Positions 53,513-63,037 are shown, counted from the first letter of the stretch. The stretch: DNA of 64,000 nucleotides from Nitratiruptor sp. YY08-10 (GCF_016629565.1 NZ_AP023057.1:1612001-1676000); one strand, 5' to 3'. Program-made: numbers and translations. The notes: generated from the letters alone by a model not told the origin.

Positions 53513-54436
53513 GTGAAAAAATTTTTTACTCTTTTTTTGCTATCAATTACTCTTTTTGCTGCACAACCTTTACTCACAACAACGATGCATCCTTTCAGAC
53601 TCGCTTTTTACTCTTTCTATCCGCAAAACCCGCAGATTTGGCAAGATGAGAAATGGCATACCCAACTGAGCCTTAGTGAAACAAACGATTATGATGAAGA
53701 GAAAGCCTATTTGATCGATTATGAAATAACCACTTTGACACTTGCATTTTCCAAAAATACAAATGGCAATGCACAATTTCGTATCATTCTTCCCGCCTAT
53801 TCTATAAATGGCGGTTTTCTGGACTCATTTTTAAACTGGTTCCATCGAGCCACCGCCACTTTGCCCTCTGCACACAATCAATACGGAAACAACAAAGTCC
53901 ATTTTTTCTTTGGCTCTATCCATAAAACCTCTTCTTACGCAACATTTGGCAATGTCCAGCTTGAATACACCCACCGATTGCCTTGGACCATTAAGGGCGT
54001 ACAACAGGCACTCCATTTTGGGATCAAGTTGCCTACTGCCAAAAAGAACAGCGGTTTCGGCTCCGGCAAAACAGATACGATGATAGGCTGGTTGGGATAT
54101 AAAAAATTTACAAAATCATCACTACTTCTCAATATCCAAGCAGCAAAAATAGGAAAATACACACAAGGAAATATCGCCAAGAGCAAAAAGTATCTCTATA
54201 CACTGTATGCACAATGGCAAAAACCCGTTTCATTTGGAAAAGTTTTGCTTGGATATCGTTTTCTTTCAAGTGCCTACGATTCACCATATGCAAGTATCGA
54301 CAGCTGCTCCAATATCGTCACTTTAGGACTCGCTACCCACTGGTTTGGTAAACAAACGATCATTTTTCTTAACGAAAATCTTGCTCCGTTTCGAGGAGCA
54401 CCCGATATCACAATAGGGATCAATATCTCATTATAA
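53513..54436 (+). CDS. Secreted DUF3187-like protein, probable outer-membrane beta-barrel
   Basis: 307 aa with a signal peptide (KKFFTLFLLSITLFAAQ). The rest is rich in alternating strands with aromatic girdles (YEITTLTLAFSKNTNGNAQFRIILPAYSINGG, and LYTLYAQWQKPVSFGKVLLGYRF) and ends TIGINISL, a C-terminal strand as in outer-membrane porin-like proteins. The pattern fits the DUF3187 family. It may be the outer-membrane element of the ABC exporter, which has no TolC of its own. It starts with GTG directly after the permease stop. Confidence 0.65.
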   Translation: MKKFFTLFLLSITLFAAQPLLTTTMHPFRLAFYSFYPQNPQIWQDEKWHTQLSLSETNDYDEEKAYLIDYEITTLTLAFSKNTNGNAQFRIILPAYSINGGFLDSFLNWFHRATATLPSAHNQYGNNKVHFFFGSIHKTSSYATFGNVQLEYTHRLPWTIKGVQQALHFGIKLPTAKKNSGFGSGKTDTMIGWLGYKKFTKSSLLLNIQAAKIGKYTQGNIAKSKKYLYTLYAQWQKPVSFGKVLLGYRFLSSAYDSPYASIDSCSNIVTLGLATHWFGKQTIIFLNENLAPFRGAPDITIGINISL

Positions 54437-54447
54437 AAGGATTAACA

Positions 54448-55254
54448 ATGCGATGGCATTATGAAGATATAGACTATTCCAAGGTAAATTCCAAAGAAGT
54501 ACGAGAATATGACTTTCTCTTTTTTCTCATCACTAGTGCCTCTTTCATCGAAATCACTTCGGATGTGTACGAAAAAAATCTTGCCATCTTTTATGCAGAC
54601 AACAAGAAAGTTGTCGATTGGCTTGAGAATGTGTGGGAGCCAGAAGAGCTGCAACATGGACGTGCATTGCGAAAATATGTTCAATCTGCCTGGCCCGACT
54701 TTGACTGGGACGCTGCATATGAGCGGTTTAAGAATGAATATCTGCCGCTATGTACCTTAGATGAGTTTCAACCCACAAAAGCAAAAGAGATGCTGGCAAG
54801 AATGGTGGTAGAAACAGGGACAAGCACCTTTTATAAAGCGATTGAAAGATTTTCCAAAGATCTTGACGCACCGGTTTTGGGAGAAATTGCTCACAATATT
54901 TCCAAAGATGAGGTCTATCACTATGATGTTTTCTATGATACATACAAAGAGTACAATAAAACAGAAAAACTAGGCCGTGACGAGGTCATCAAAGTCGAAT
55001 ACGACAGACTCAAAATGGTCGATGGAGAAGATGGAAGAATCGCGTTCAAAGCAATCTATGAAAGTACGCACGATACACCATTTCGTGATGAAATCTATGA
55101 GCAGCATAAAAAAAATGTGGCCAAATTTGCCAAAAAGTACTATCCATACAATATGGCGATAAAAATGCTTTTGCAACCGCTCAATCTCAATAAAACCGTC
55201 GAAAAGGTGACCGTTCCTATGGTCAGAGGAGCTTTGAAAATTTTAGGAATTTAG
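54448..55254 (+). CDS. Diiron ferritin-like protein related to acyl-ACP desaturases
   Basis: 268-aa all-helical protein without a signal peptide. Metal-ligand motifs appear in pairs, as in class I diiron proteins: EELQHG (ExxH, about residue 70) and DEVYHYD (ExxH, about residue 154), with candidate bridging Glu in SFIEITSD and VVETGTST. The order and the MVVETGTSTFYKAIE segment recall the ferritin-like/acyl-ACP desaturase superfamily. Co-occurrence with a patatin lipase and exporters suggests action on acyl chains, but oxidase activity is not proven by sequence. AAAGGA lies before the ATG. Confidence 0.68.
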   Translation: MRWHYEDIDYSKVNSKEVREYDFLFFLITSASFIEITSDVYEKNLAIFYADNKKVVDWLENVWEPEELQHGRALRKYVQSAWPDFDWDAAYERFKNEYLPLCTLDEFQPTKAKEMLARMVVETGTSTFYKAIERFSKDLDAPVLGEIAHNISKDEVYHYDVFYDTYKEYNKTEKLGRDEVIKVEYDRLKMVDGEDGRIAFKAIYESTHDTPFRDEIYEQHKKNVAKFAKKYYPYNMAIKMLLQPLNLNKTVEKVTVPMVRGALKILGI

Positions 55255-55821
55255 ATGCTTTTGCACCTTTTTGCCTATCCCGCCCATCTTCTGCTTGCAC
55301 ATGGATACTTGGCACTTTTTATCTGGAGTATTCTGGAAGGCGAGATAGGACTTATGCTAGCAGGCTGGCTAGCTTCGATGCATCAACTGTTTTCCTACGA
55401 AAAAGTAGTTCTTGTAGCCATCTGCGGAGCATTTCTTGGAGACCTCTTTACCTTTAGTTTCGGCAGGCTCTTTGAAAAAAAAGCCCTTAGTTATCTGAAT
55501 GCCCATCCTAATAAAAAAAAGATGGTGGATCGTTGGATCAAAAATTGGGGAGCGGCAGTTATTGTTTTTGAAAGATTTATCTATGGCACCCATATCCCCG
55601 TTCTTTTATCCTTTGGCATGAGTGGCTATCCCTTCTTGAAATTTATTTTCTTTGATATTATAGGCATTATTTTATGGGCTTTTACTTTTGTATCTATCGG
55701 CTATTTTTTTGGGCAAAGCGCCATTAATATCATTTTGCTTATCCAGAAAAATATACTGGTCGTTCTCTTTTTTATTCTTCTTTTCCTTTTTATTCTCCGT
55801 ACCCAAAAAGGCGAAACATGA
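55255..55821 (+). CDS. DedA/SNARE-associated family membrane protein
   Basis: 188 aa with about five hydrophobic segments. DedA features are the [15 protein letters not shown] opening, [19 protein letters not shown], and the conserved [22 protein letters not shown] region with ERF and G residues. DedA proteins include undecaprenyl-phosphate and phospholipid flippases. ATG 55255 follows the previous stop directly, and the end overlaps the mscS-like gene by 4 bases. Its presence fits an operon concerned with lipids. Confidence 0.85.
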   Translation: MLLHLFAYPAHLLLAHGYLALFIWSILEGEIGLMLAGWLASMHQLFSYEKVVLVAICGAFLGDLFTFSFGRLFEKKALSYLNAHPNKKKMVDRWIKNWGAAVIVFERFIYGTHIPVLLSFGMSGYPFLKFIFFDIIGIILWAFTFVSIGYFFGQSAINIILLIQKNILVVLFFILLFLFILRTQKGET

Positions 55822-57624
55822 AACAGCTGATTCTCCTATGCATGATGACGCTGTTTCTTTTTGGAGCCGATATCAATAGCACTTTGGTTCATGCCGATGC
55901 CAAAACATATGAGTCACTCTTGGCTACACTGAAAAAATCGCAAATTCATAATGACGAAACAGCTTTACAAAAAGCTCTTTTATACAAGATTATCAATATA
56001 ACCAAATATCCTCCAAAACCACCCTCTTTCGATATACGAGTGCAAAATCAAGAAGATTTTGAGCAACTGGTGCAAAAAACAATACAGTTTATCAATGAAT
56101 CTTTTGAAAAAAAGAGCACATTGCAGCATCTTCAGCAAAAACAGCAAACTTTAAAAGAGGAAATTTTGGGTGAAAACAATAACTCAAAACTTTTTACACT
56201 ACAACTGCAATATACATTTTATACAAAAGCGCTTCGTACTTTAAAAGAAGAACTCAACAAAAGAGAAACAATTTTTGGAAAACAGATTACTCCTCTTCTT
56301 CTTCGTAGCATACAAACAATCTCTTTTGATCAAAACAAACTGCAAAAAAGAGTTTCTCAAATAGAGCAGGATTTAGATTCCGTTCAGAAAAAGATTGAGG
56401 CAAAAGAGGTAGAAAAAGAACGTCTGGAACTTCTTGGCAGAAAAGATAGAGTTAAAAATATAGAACAGTCCCTGGCGCTTTTGCAAAAAGAGAAAAGAAA
56501 GCTTTTGGAAAAAAAATTAATCACCCTTTTTGACCTCTACACAATCGCCCTACAAAAAAAAGAGACCAAAACCGTTTTTAACTTGCAGAAAAAAATTCTC
56601 GATCTCGCGAAAATTCTCAATGACCCTCACACAGTAAAGCGCCTAAAAACTCTTTTGACAAAACTTAATGTACAAATCTTGGGAAAAGGTGAAACCATCA
56701 AAGGAGCCACTCTTCAACATATCAAAGAGGCGGCTAACCTTCTATGGGATAAACTCAACAGCCCCCTTTTTATGATCAATCAGACGCCTATAAGCACTTT
56801 GAAGCTTTTTATCACTCTGCTTATCCTCATTTTTGGGTATCTCCTTGGTGTTTTGTATAAAAAAAGTATTCAAAAACTGGCACAAAACTCTCATTCTATC
56901 ACACCATCTACCAAAACACTCCTGAGCAATATCGGTTACTATACAATAGTCATTGTCGCCTTTGTTATTACACTCAATGTATTAGGCATCGATCTTTCCT
57001 CCATCGCTTTAATTGCCGGAGCCCTTTCGGTGGGTATCGGTTTTGGATTGCAAAATATCGTATCCAATTTTGTCTCCGGACTTATTTTTGATGTTTGAAA
57101 GAAGCATCAAAATTGGCGATTTTGTAGAAATAGATGAGAATCTTCGGGGAAGAATTTCCGATATCCGTATGCGCTCGACCACAATAACGACAAATGACAA
57201 TATCGATGTAATCGTTCCGAACCAGGACCTCATCCAAAACAGAGTCATTAACTGGACGATGAACGATGATATTCGCCGATTTCGTATCCCTTTTGGAGTC
57301 GCTTATGGAACGGATGCCAAAAAGGTGATTCAAGTGATCAAAGATGCGGTCAAAAACAGTGGATTTGGAGATATTTACGAAGATTCCAAAAGGAAAACAA
57401 GAGTGATTATGACAAGTATGGGCGACAGTAGCGTCAATTTTGAGCTCCTTGTCTGGATCAAGGGGAAAGAGGCTCTCTATCCAAGACGGACGACCTCACG
57501 ATTTTTGATCCTTATCTATGAAACGCTCAACAGACATGGTATCGAAATCCCTTTTCCACAACGTGACTTGCATATAAAATCAATTGATGCAACCATTCCT
57601 GTAACAACCCGTAAAGCAAACTAA
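55818..57624 (+). pseudogene. MscS-family mechanosensitive channel, frameshifted
   Basis: The first frame (55818-57098) encodes 426 aa: signal peptide, periplasmic coiled-coil region (about residues 90-260), two membrane helices and the pore helix [23 protein letters not shown], then stops at 57096. The second frame continues at 57091 with [14 protein letters not shown] and the complete beta and alpha/beta cytoplasmic domains to 57624. The total of 1807 bases is one more than 602 codons. Removing one T from the T5 run at 57085-57089 gives [15 protein letters not shown], the standard MscS join. A true mutation, sequencing error or slippage are all possible. Confidence 0.85.
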
Positions 57625-59855
57625 ACAAGAGGATCTGGTTTATGAAAATAGTATCCTTGAGAATAATCTATTCCCAATTCTTTTACAAGCTCAAAAATTT
57701 CCTCATTCTCAACAAACTCTGCAACTGTCTTAATCCCTAAATCTTTTGCAAGACTGACGATATGCTTTACAATAGTATAGTTCACTTCATTTGAAAGATT
57801 CTTGATCAAACTTCCATCAATTTTAATATAATCAGCGCCCAACTTCAAAACATAATCGAAATTTGCATACCCGCTTCCAAAATCATCAATCGCAATTTTC
57901 ACTCCATATCGTTTCGCTTCTTGAAGAAAACTTTTTATGATACTCTCAGTTTCGATATATTCCGTTTCTAATATTTCGATCGTAATATATTCGCCATATT
58001 TTTTTAGATGTTTCAATAGATATATCCGAATTTTCTCATTTTCTATATCTTGAAAAGAGATATTGATGGAGATATTTGTTTTATTGTGTTGTAAATAGGA
58101 AAATATGTATTCATACATCTGTTTTACTAGTTCAAAATAAAGACCGCTCGTTTTTGCAATATCCATGAAATAATATGGTGTTATTATGGTCCCATCATTA
58201 TCTATTCGTGCCAATATTTCACAATAGACTCTTTGCTGCGTTTTGTTATCTATGACATATTGCTTAAATGCACGAACCTTTTTATTTTTAATCAATTGTT
58301 TCAATGTAATATATTTTTGTTTGAAATTTTCGTGCTGTTTTTCTATTTGATTCGGATCATATATCGCCACGGGATTGTTGAGTGTTGCTATTTTGACAGC
58401 AAAATAGGCCTTTTGCAATGCATTTTCAACATTTGCATCAATAATGGCACAGTGAATATGGATATCTATATCTACCCCATCCACATTTAGACTGATAGCA
58501 TCAAAATACTCGACTAAATTTGTACTAAACTCTTTTGCTTCTTCTAATGAACCATTAAAAAGCGTAAAAAATTGATCTGTCACAGCATGAAAAATAGGTA
58601 CATTAAACCGCTTCAACTCTTCAGAAAACTTTTTTAAGAGTTTATCGCCAAATTCTATACCAAAAAGTTCATTGAATAGCCTAAAATGATATATATCTAT
58701 ATAGATGAAATTCTGATATGTAAACTTGCTTTTATAAAGAAAAAAATAACTAAGATTGGGTAAATTGGTAATTCTATCGAAGAGGAGGATACTCTCTTTC
58801 TCCTGCCTTTGCAAAAAGGCGTGATACGCAAAGGCAATATCACCACCCAATTCTTCTAAAATTTGTACCTCTTCTTGCAAAAAAGAACCATCTTTTTCAA
58901 TATACAAATTTCCATATACTTCTTGAAAAGCAGACAATTGGACACATAACGCTTTTGTCACATCAATATTCCTATCTCCAATGCCATATTGTCCAATGAC
59001 TATATAAACCTTTTGAAAATAGATGTACTCTTTAAAATATTGAATACACTCTTGCAAAAACATTTCAAAATTTTCTTCCCGGACCATTGTCTCATTTATC
59101 TTTGAAACCAACTCCATTAATGTTCGTAAATACTTCTCTTTTTGATATGCCTCTTGAATTTTTTTATTCAGACTTTTGATTTTTTCAATTTTTTCATAGA
59201 TAGTATGTTCAATTTCATTAAGCTCGACAAAATGCAAATTGTCTATCTTCTCAGGTTGTTTCGTCCACAAATATAACTGCAAAACTTTTGTATAAAAATA
59301 GTAAAATCCAAACCCCAAAATTAAAAAAACCATTAAAATAAGACCTATCAATACAAAAAGCTGTTTTTGCATAGCTTGGACAACAACTTGTTTTACAAAA
59401 TCTGTTCGAAAAACAACAAATAATTTCATATTTTGATTTTGTTGCTTTTTTTCGTCAAACATCGTTAATGGCATTTCTACCTTCACCCACTGGCTATTTT
59501 GAAAAATGTTGACATGCATTTGATCCAATGGAACTGATTGTAAAGACAAAAATTTCTGTGTATTACCGCTACTCTTAAACACAATATGACCATTTAAATC
59601 AAGTATATAAATCGCTTCGATATGCTGTGAACTGTTTTTAATGCGATCCAAATAGGTAGAAATTTTTGCTCTATCCATCAAAGGATCTTCTAAAAAGATT
59701 TTAATTTCCAGCAATTTATCTTTTATATCATTGTAATAATGTTTATAAAGAGATTTTTGAATTGTATTTGCATAAATCACTATGGAAGAAGCAGTAAGAA
59801 AAAAGCCTCCAATCAAGATAAGAAGTGCAAAATGCTTAAAACGTAGTTTTTTCAT
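57621..59855 (-). CDS. Membrane sensor with degenerate GGDEF and EAL domains (c-di-GMP phosphodiesterase)
   Basis: 744 aa. Two membrane helices (about 8-30 and 165-190) enclose a periplasmic sensor of about 135 residues. A coiled linker, a GAF-like region (about 250-350), a GGDEF-like domain and an EAL domain (about 495-740) follow. The GGDEF position reads AVTDQF, so cyclase activity is lost. EAL residues look intact: CEILAR, NISF, EILETE, DDFGSGY, KIDGSLI, EFVEN and SQGYYF. It should hydrolyse c-di-GMP. It overlaps the binding-protein gene upstream by 4 bases and mscS by 4 bases tail to tail. Confidence 0.88.
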   Translation of the reverse strand: MKKLRFKHFALLILIGGFFLTASSIVIYANTIQKSLYKHYYNDIKDKLLEIKIFLEDPLMDRAKISTYLDRIKNSSQHIEAIYILDLNGHIVFKSSGNTQKFLSLQSVPLDQMHVNIFQNSQWVKVEMPLTMFDEKKQQNQNMKLFVVFRTDFVKQVVVQAMQKQLFVLIGLILMVFLILGFGFYYFYTKVLQLYLWTKQPEKIDNLHFVELNEIEHTIYEKIEKIKSLNKKIQEAYQKEKYLRTLMELVSKINETMVREENFEMFLQECIQYFKEYIYFQKVYIVIGQYGIGDRNIDVTKALCVQLSAFQEVYGNLYIEKDGSFLQEEVQILEELGGDIAFAYHAFLQRQEKESILLFDRITNLPNLSYFFLYKSKFTYQNFIYIDIYHFRLFNELFGIEFGDKLLKKFSEELKRFNVPIFHAVTDQFFTLFNGSLEEAKEFSTNLVEYFDAISLNVDGVDIDIHIHCAIIDANVENALQKAYFAVKIATLNNPVAIYDPNQIEKQHENFKQKYITLKQLIKNKKVRAFKQYVIDNKTQQRVYCEILARIDNDGTIITPYYFMDIAKTSGLYFELVKQMYEYIFSYLQHNKTNISINISFQDIENEKIRIYLLKHLKKYGEYITIEILETEYIETESIIKSFLQEAKRYGVKIAIDDFGSGYANFDYVLKLGADYIKIDGSLIKNLSNEVNYTIVKHIVSLAKDLGIKTVAEFVENEEIFELVKELGIDYSQGYYFHKPDPLV

Positions 59856-60709
59856 AACAGTAAACTCTTTGTATCAAAACCTTGGCGCTGAATATATTCA
59901 ACCAGTTCTCGTGATGGATGCAAAATCCATTTAACCTCTTTAAGAGAAGCCAAAAAATCCTGATACGTAACACCATCATCCATATATGGTTTAACAACTT
60001 TATAAAATTTTCTTGGATTTTTTTTCAAAACAGAAACTGCCCTTTCAAATTGTCGGAAAATAAACTCAGTATATTTTTTATCAAGATTGGAAAAAAAGAG
60101 ATCAATTATTTTTACAGTGTGTAAAGTTTTTGATGAAGCAACCTCTATAAATCCCTTTTTTTTTAAAATAGTTGCATACGGTTCATAAGTAACTACCAGT
60201 GAAGGACGATTAAACTTCTCCTTTATAAAACCATCTTGCACACCATCTATCAGTTCAAGATGTAAAGTGAGGTTATGCTCTCTCACGAAAGCTTCCAGAA
60301 GAGCCTGATTCACACTGGATACTTCAAGATATGCATCAATATCATGAAGCTTGTACAACTGCTGTAACGGTACATTTGAAAGTATCTTGTCTGCACCGTA
60401 TGAGATATCTACAAAAAAACAGGGTTTATACATATTTTTCAACTCTTTTTGGGAAAGTAACTCAAACTGTGTAGCAAAAAAACCATCACAAAGATTACTT
60501 TTACACAAAACCACACTCTCGCTTAAAGAATTCGTCCACTTAAGACGAATGTTCATCGGTTCCAGCCAGCCCTCTTCATATGCATAAGCAATAGGTAGAT
60601 AACCGATCCAACTATTTGCTGAAATAACAGTTTCTTTTTCCGGTTTTGTCGTACATCCGCCCATAAAACCGAAAAAAAGAACTATAAATATAATACTTAC
60701 GTATCTCAT
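59852..60709 (-). CDS. Periplasmic substrate-binding lipoprotein (NMT1/TauA-like)
   Basis: 285 aa. The lipobox is GFMGGC (Cys about residue 19), followed by a type-2 periplasmic-binding fold: SANSWIGYLPIAYAYEEGWL at the start, then a DGFFATQFEL segment and PSLVVTYEPYATIL. The order fits NMT1/THI5/TauA-like proteins that bind small organic ions or pyrimidine-like ligands. No ABC permease or ATPase gene adjoins. Instead its stop overlaps the start of the EAL sensor gene (ATGA), so it probably serves as that sensor's ligand-binding partner. Confidence 0.78.
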   Translation of the reverse strand: MRYVSIIFIVLFFGFMGGCTTKPEKETVISANSWIGYLPIAYAYEEGWLEPMNIRLKWTNSLSESVVLCKSNLCDGFFATQFELLSQKELKNMYKPCFFVDISYGADKILSNVPLQQLYKLHDIDAYLEVSSVNQALLEAFVREHNLTLHLELIDGVQDGFIKEKFNRPSLVVTYEPYATILKKKGFIEVASSKTLHTVKIIDLFFSNLDKKYTEFIFRQFERAVSVLKKNPRKFYKVVKPYMDDGVTYQDFLASLKEVKWILHPSRELVEYIQRQGFDTKSLLL

Positions 60710-60806
60710 AATTAAATTTTATCAAAAACTTTTTCAATTTTACTTATATTTTAACAACGAAACATTACAATAGATAGTAAAATGTTTGAATTTGTAAAGG
60801 TAATAT

Positions 60807-61766
60807 ATGAAAAAGATCTACAATATCGCAATTATAGGAGCTGGTCCGGCAGGTATTGGAACAGCAATAGAGAGTTTTATCTTTGGTATCAAAAATATTT
60901 TATTGATCGAAAAGGCCGAAAACCACTCAGCCACCATTAGAACATTCTATAAAGACAACAAAAGAGTGGACAAAGACTGGATGGGGCAAAAGGTGGAGTG
61001 CGAAGGACGAATTATCTTTATGGATGGGACCAAAGAGACCACTCTTGATCTTTTTGATAAACTTCTTGATAAACACAAAATCGAGACACAATTCAATACC
61101 GAAGTAGAAAAAGTGGAAAAAAAGGAAGATATATTCATTATATCGACTACAAACAACGATACATTTCAAGCAAAGAATGTGGTTATTGCCATCGGAAAAA
61201 TGGGTAAACCAAACAAACCATCCTACAAAATCCCACCAAGTATCCGACAGTTCATCAACTTCAATCTGGATAAATGCCAAAAGGGTGAGAAGATTTTAGT
61301 GGTTGGCGGTGGAAACTCTGCAGCAGAATATGCCTATTTTTTAGCCGATACGAATGATGTCACCCTCAATTACCGACGAGAAAAGTTCACAAGACTCAAT
61401 CCCGAAAATGAGCGAATCATCACTGAATATGCGAACAAAGGCAAATTGAAACTCAAACTTGGTGTTGATATAACAGCCCTTGAGAGCGAACACGGCAAAC
61501 CAAAGGTCAATTTTACCGATGGATCCAGTGAAGTGTATGATCGTATCATCTATGCCATAGGTGGCACGACACCAACGGAATTTTTGAAAAAATGTGGAAT
61601 TGAAGTGGTAGACAATAGAGTCGAAGTGGATGAAAACTATGAGACTAAAACGCCGGGACTCTTTGCAGCCGGGGATATTGTCACACCAACAGGAGGGTCC
61701 ATCGCCATCGCACTCAATCACGGCTACCATATAGCCAAACATATCAAAGAGCGATTAGGAGAGTGA
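60807..61766 (+). CDS. FAD/NAD(P)-dependent oxidoreductase of the thioredoxin-reductase-like fold
   Basis: 319 aa. The FAD-binding GAGPAGIGTA lies at about residues 11-20, NAD(P)-binding GGGNSAAEYA at about 170, and the flavin-closing motif GLFAAGDIVTPTGGSIAIALNHGY near the C-terminus. The CxxC redox pair of thioredoxin reductase is absent from its usual place, so it resembles YpdA-type or ferredoxin-NADP reductase-type flavoproteins. AAAGG precedes the ATG. It is convergent with the thioredoxin-like gene, meeting it with no gap. Confidence 0.8.
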   Translation: MKKIYNIAIIGAGPAGIGTAIESFIFGIKNILLIEKAENHSATIRTFYKDNKRVDKDWMGQKVECEGRIIFMDGTKETTLDLFDKLLDKHKIETQFNTEVEKVEKKEDIFIISTTNNDTFQAKNVVIAIGKMGKPNKPSYKIPPSIRQFINFNLDKCQKGEKILVVGGGNSAAEYAYFLADTNDVTLNYRREKFTRLNPENERIITEYANKGKLKLKLGVDITALESEHGKPKVNFTDGSSEVYDRIIYAIGGTTPTEFLKKCGIEVVDNRVEVDENYETKTPGLFAAGDIVTPTGGSIAIALNHGYHIAKHIKERLGE

Positions 61767-62168
61767 TCACTCTCCCATAAACCGCTTTTTCCTTCTTTGC
61801 ACATCATCAAGATAGGAGTGAAAATACTCACTGTTTTGATAGCCAAGAATCGGTCTGATGATCTCTTTGCCATCTGGCGTGAGGAAAAAGATCGTAGGAG
61901 TATATCTTGAACGTATCCACGAAGGAAAATTTTTCTCCTCTTTAAAAACTCTGACCGCTACGATATTTCGCATTCGGTGTATAATCGAGGGATCTTCAAA
62001 AGTAGTTTCGAGCATCTTCTTGCACCAGGAGCAGTTGTGGCTCTCATAAAAGACCATAATGGGAAGATCTCTTTTTTTTGCTACTTTTTGTGCCGTTTTG
62101 AAATCTTTTTGCCAAAGAATCCCGGCAAACAGCATCAAAGGCACCACTAAACTTACAAAAACTCTCAT
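61767..62168 (-). CDS. Secreted thioredoxin-like protein (SoxW/DsbD-gamma-like)
   Basis: 133 aa with an export signal (MRVFVSLVVPLMLFAG) and a thioredoxin fold: DLPIMVFYESHNCSWCKKML with active-site CSWC (about residues 44-47), and cis-Pro in RYTPTIFFLTPDGKEI. It would reduce periplasmic disulfides or haem-binding cysteines. ATG 62168 has AGGA six bases before it; two in-frame codons upstream are less suitable. It is the fourth gene of the TetR-led operon, after a cytochrome c whose haem attachment would need reduced cysteines. Confidence 0.82.
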   Translation of the reverse strand: MRVFVSLVVPLMLFAGILWQKDFKTAQKVAKKRDLPIMVFYESHNCSWCKKMLETTFEDPSIIHRMRNIVAVRVFKEEKNFPSWIRSRYTPTIFFLTPDGKEIIRPILGYQNSEYFHSYLDDVQRRKKRFMGE

Positions 62169-62176
62169 CACCATTC

Positions 62177-62500
62177 CTATCCGCAATTCAGACCATCACA
62201 GCTACGCACAACACCCATATCTCTGGCATTGTTTTTTAAAAAACGCTTCAGATATTTCGCGCGCCTTATAAAATAGTTCGAATCGATATACTTCATCGCT
62301 TTTGGATTATCTTTATGCACCTTGCGAAGTCTCTTTGCATTCTCTGCAAACATCTGTGTCCATTCGTCACTATAGAGCATAGCTGCACCTTTAAAAGCCG
62401 GTCCATGACAATGAACACACAATTTTTTGTAGGCATTCAACCCTTTTGCACCATATCCAAAAACAAAAATTGGTACAAAAAACACCATAAAACGTATCAT
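62177..62500 (-). CDS. Small monohaem cytochrome c
   Basis: 107 aa with a signal peptide (MIRFMVFFVPIFVFG) and one haem-binding motif, CVHCH (about residues 28-32). A later Met in KAAMLY/TQMFAEN or MGV could be the distal ligand. Two Cys near the C-terminus (RSCDGLNCG) may form a disulfide. It is a class-I-like mono-haem electron carrier. ATG 62500 immediately follows the AhpD-like gene stop, with GAGGAGG upstream. Confidence 0.8.
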   Translation of the reverse strand: MIRFMVFFVPIFVFGYGAKGLNAYKKLCVHCHGPAFKGAAMLYSDEWTQMFAENAKRLRKVHKDNPKAMKYIDSNYFIRRAKYLKRFLKNNARDMGVVRSCDGLNCG

Positions 62501-63037
62501 CTAAGCCTCCTCTCCCAGGCCAAATACATTGGACAAAGTATTGATATAGTTAAAATAGCCTGTAATCGCTACGGCTTCCAAAATCTCCTTATCACTCCAA
62601 CCAAGACTTTTAAGATACTCAATATCTTCTTTTGTGATTTTGTAGTTGTCTTTTTTGCTTGCTCGAATACAAAATCGAAGCAGCTCTTTTGTCCTCTCTT
62701 CCGCTTCTATTGCATCAACTCCTTGTAAAATCGATTCAATCTCTTTTTCATCAAGACCCAGCATTCTGGCAATATTTTTATGTACATCCACACACATCTT
62801 GCAGCTGTTTTCTTTCGATATCAAAAGTGCGATAGCCTCTTTGATAAAATAGGGAAGATGTGTCTGTTTTAAAAGATAGTTTTGCACCATCATATCCGTT
62901 GCATTGTAGATATTCTCATCTATTGCCAAAAGTTTGAAAATCTCTCCAAGTTTTCCGGTTTTTTCCAAAATAGGACGAGCTTTTTCTTGAATTGCAGGAC
63001 TCATCTGTTCAAATTCCGGCAAGTTTATATGCGCCAT
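62501..63037 (-). CDS. Carboxymuconolactone decarboxylase/AhpD-like protein
   Basis: 178-aa helical protein of the AhpD/CMD superfamily. The redox motif SCKMCVDVHKN (CxxC with His four residues after the second Cys, about residues 90-97) matches AhpD-type peroxidase/reductase sites. LIDRK-type acid/base residues cannot be placed with certainty. The N-terminal half (MSPAIQEKARPILEKTGKLGEIFKLLA) is typical of the peroxidase-related subgroup. It starts one base after the TetR stop with AAAGGAG upstream. A role in peroxide or thiol stress is inferred from family and neighbours. Confidence 0.8.
   Translation of the reverse strand: MAHINLPEFEQMSPAIQEKARPILEKTGKLGEIFKLLAIDENIYNATDMMVQNYLLKQTHLPYFIKEAIALLISKENSCKMCVDVHKNIARMLGLDEKEIESILQGVDAIEAEERTKELLRFCIRASKKDNYKITKEDIEYLKSLGWSDKEILEAVAITGYFNYINTLSNVFGLGEEA

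Noticed and set aside
57013-57624. Separate gene starting at 57013 in the second mscS frame
   Set aside because: The first 26 codons duplicate sequence already read in the first frame and do not resemble any MscS; the real homology begins at MFERS, right where the first frame fails.
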